64,000 nucleotides of DNA from assembly GCF_905475345.1 (NCBI RefSeq), contig NC_066600.1, positions 537,501 to 601,500 on the forward strand, in the 5' to 3' direction. Made by a program: the position numbers and the translations under genes. Of this stretch, positions 61,501 to 64,000 are shown piece by piece (positions within the stretch are counted from its first letter, which is position 1; the number at the start of each line of letters is the position of its first letter). This DNA is from Vespula vulgaris. Taxonomy: Eukaryota > Arthropoda > Insecta > Hymenoptera > Vespidae. Below the pieces are notes generated by a model. That model was not told the origin of the DNA and did not search any database. It was given only the letters and a program-made list of their open reading frames with translations.

Positions 61501-64000
61501 GCGTGTAATTGAATGGATTATTTACCAATGTACGATTCGCTCCATCAATGGATAAAGTTAACTTGTGAATCCTCCTAACACGACCAGATTTACTTGTAAC
61601 GCAAGTCAATCTTGTACTACTTGCTTGCGTTGCATTTACATGACATGGTAATTCGTCCAAATACGCAGATATCGTACTCCCGATATTTAAATACATACCA
61701 GTAATGGCAAGCTGTGTACCACCACTTTGTGGACCAACGGATGGATAAATACCAGTCAGGCGTATGTCCTTGTAATTAAACAACACTGCACTTTCTGTAA
61801 ATCCAGCGTCATTACCGACAACAACGGAAGCTGTATCCGTTGCTTCGTGTCGTCCTGTTCGACAGACGATACGAACAGACACTTCATAATCTACCAAAGT
61901 ACATGGGGTTTCGCCAATATGTATTTTCCCTTCGACGTCAATTTTCTTTAATCCTAAATTACTGCCTTCTATGGTAACTAGCGTACCACCTTCGATTGGC
62001 CCGCTTAGAGGTTTGATCATGTCTATTCTTGGTTTTGGACATTCTGCAAACGGTGAATGTAAACAAGAATGTTTATACACGCAACTATTTCCACACCATG
62101 TACATTCAAATCGAGGATCTCTCGTTAGACAGAGCGAACAGTCTGCGTGTTCCCTATGCGATCCAAGTACTTCACATTTATAGAGAATTATTTTAGTCTG
62201 ATCTACGTAATGATTGGTATTCCAAACGACGGTCACTTCGGCTTTATACTTTCCCGTGAATGCTTCGTAAGAATAAACAGTTTTGTCACAAACTATAAAA
62301 CGATTGCTGTCGACTCTTGCTTGCACCTTTAAATTGGCTCCTTCTATCGTAACGATACACTGAAAACCACTGTGCCCTACTTGCGGATGTGGTAAATTTT
62401 CTACTTCTAAAATGATTTCTTTAGGTACACTGTTTGGCAACATCAATGGTTCCTTCTGTGGTATGAATCTAGGGCAATACTGAGCTCCGTGTGCAGCAAG
62501 ATGTGCTTGATTCTATAAATGAAGAAAGAAAACAAGAAAAATTAGTAAAAAAAATTGCGGGATATTAAAATTGACTCTGATTAAGAAATAAAATGGAAAT
62601 ATCAATAATGTCGTAATACACTTACATTTTCTCCTGATATTATACCTTGGCAGCTTGTATTGTGCGTACATTTATTATCATATACACACCAACTGCATGC
62701 CCATTGAGATTTGACACACTCTGTACATACGGTGTGCCTAGAGCAATCGAAAAATGCAAAATTTCGAGAAACGAAATCCTTATTGGTTTCGCTTGAACGT
62801 ACAGATAATGGCACAAGAACGTGATCAGTTCCATCAAGTATATTAGGCCTCTCAGAGATGGATGGTGTAGGACAGGAAAGACCAAAACCAGTCATCAATG
62901 CATCAATTGGTTCTGCATTGCCAAAAACGCATTTGTAATTGGCACCTGCTGGCAATTCAGGTAATGTTCTAATCGTTAACTGAACCGTAATCATCTGATT
63001 GATAGGCAAATGATCGGGAAAGACTTGTTCGAAATCAATACATTGTTGACCAGTGCCTAAGGATAACCATCTTGGGCTACTATGACTTGCTTTCTGACAG
63101 TCACCTCTTACCGTACACCTACACGAAATAAACATAAAAAAATTGAGCAATTTCAAAAGTCCTTTTTTCATGTTTAATTACTTTATTTGAAACAAAGTGT
63201 ATTACTAAGTAAACATAACGTTTGTATTTACCTTTTTTCTAAAGAACACCAGCCACAGTAAGGATCCTTTGCATCAAGACAACTACTGCAATTAGTATAA
63301 CTGTTACAGTGCTCCACTTTGACTTTTGAGATTCTTGAAGTTGACAATACGTATATATGTTCCCCATCGGGTGAGATCGCTGTGTCAGGTAATAATCTTT
63401 GATCTTTGTCAATTACAATGCTTTCATAAACGAACGCTTCAGTTGCAGAAAGCAAAACTTTTTTTAATATACCGTCGTCAGTTCCAAAAAATGCTATTGT
63501 ATGACTCTCTGTATTTGCTACAGTCACAGAAGTCACAAACGTATCAGGAAAATGTAAAATTGCTTGACTTACAATGGGTGACACACCAGAAATTTTCAAG
63601 CCCACTTCACAAAAATTAAGGATATTCCCAGTGTTCTGTAATATAGATTTATGAAACGAAATATGTCTACGTATGTAAAAATTATGTTAAAACATGAACG
63701 TGTATACTCTCGTGCATGCACGTATACTTACACCGGCCGAAGGACATTTTCCATCTTGTATCGGACCACTCACGTAACCCATGTTGCGGTATTTGATAGT
63801 ACCATTGAAACACATATGAATGTTCTCATTAAATTTCGTCTCTATATCCTGTAGACTGTAGATACAGACTGCTGAACGAGACAAAGGTTCGTTTGTGATA
63901 CCTTTACTCGGAGAGAACACAGAAACAAACACAGGATCACCAACGGATATACCAAGCTGCATAGCTAAATCGCTTCCTGCTGACGCTACTTTAGCATCTT
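58564..64000 (-). CDS. PlexB: Plexin-B, semaphorin receptor (N-terminus beyond the window)
   Basis: Five exons are visible and join in frame: 64000 (open)-63732, 63635-63232, 63118-62626, 62512-58754 and 58671-58564, about 1676 residues. In order they encode the end of the sema propeller, a PSI module (NSYTNCSSCLDAKDPYCGWC), further PSI-like modules, IPT/TIG repeats and a membrane helix (IAGIAAGTFGLIFLFVLVLV, DNA about 60722-60787). Inside the cell are the split GAP domain (FFPGVIDHPIL, NVASLLMVVL, LRRTESVVEKMLTNW and LPLRFWVNFIKNP) and the Rho-binding domain (LDCDTISQVKSKILDALYK). GGHLTLQDEDLT, KAIPEIFLTRLLS and the tail KYYEQILEALETD favour plexin-B over plexin-A. In the family it is the receptor for Sema-2 ligands, controlling Rac/Rho and R-Ras/Rap in axon guidance. 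The true last exon is 58671-58564, reached through GTGAGT/TTTACTTCAG; direct read-through gives an unrelated tail. A His-rich insert lies at about 59560-59680. Confidence 0.9.

Noticed and set aside
58564..64000. Plexin-A instead of Plexin-B
   Set aside because: GHLTLQDEDLT, KAIPEIFLTRLLS and the KYYEQILEALE tail fit plexin-B better; the sema domain that would settle it is mostly outside the window.

Overview
The window is animal nuclear DNA, almost certainly from an insect. It carries eight intron-bearing or developmental genes whose proteins match Drosophila families in detail: a FoxD forkhead factor, Disabled, Cueball, anamorsin/CIAPIN1, ZRANB2, Legless/BCL9, Integrator subunit 12 and Plexin-B. 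Cueball and Legless point to arthropods. AT-rich DNA full of microsatellites, compact housekeeping genes and a strong contrast in CpG content between genes suggest Hymenoptera (bee, wasp or ant). The order is an inference and the species is not identified. There is no sign of a bacterial genome, phage, CRISPR array or operon.

Layout: FoxD lies on the minus strand at 2.4-3.6 kb. A gene-poor stretch of about 11 kb follows, with CT/GA/AT/triplet repeats, a 152-bp hairpin and two unique higher-GC islands that may be FoxD regulatory DNA. Disabled (minus, 14.9-23.8 kb) has seven coding exons, the last one 4.4 kb long. Cueball (plus, 27.0-34.8 kb) has eight exons; its last intron contains a TIR-bounded MITE-like element. 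CIAPIN1 (minus, 38.6-39.9 kb), ZRANB2 (plus, 41.2-43.2 kb), legless (minus, 45.4-49.7 kb), INTS12 (plus, 51.9-53.0 kb) and Plexin-B (minus, 58.6 kb to the right edge, N-terminus missing) fill the rest. From Disabled onward the genes strictly alternate in strand, giving three head-to-head and three tail-to-tail pairs.

Exon models were built by reading splice sites and checking that phases add up. For Dab, cue, CIAPIN1, ZRANB2, lgs, INTS12 and the visible part of PlexB every junction keeps the frame. Functionally the window mixes developmental signalling (Wnt co-activator Legless, semaphorin receptor Plexin-B, endocytic/Abl adaptor Disabled, germline receptor Cueball, FoxD) with housekeeping genes (Fe-S assembly, splicing, Integrator). 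Nothing shows that they act together as one system. The points most worth a second look are the missed terminal exons of cue and PlexB, a histidine-rich insert in Plexin-B, the MITE and hairpin, a candidate small ORF upstream of legless, the alternative ZRANB2 ends, and an apparent CpG-rich/CpG-poor boundary between developmental and housekeeping genes.
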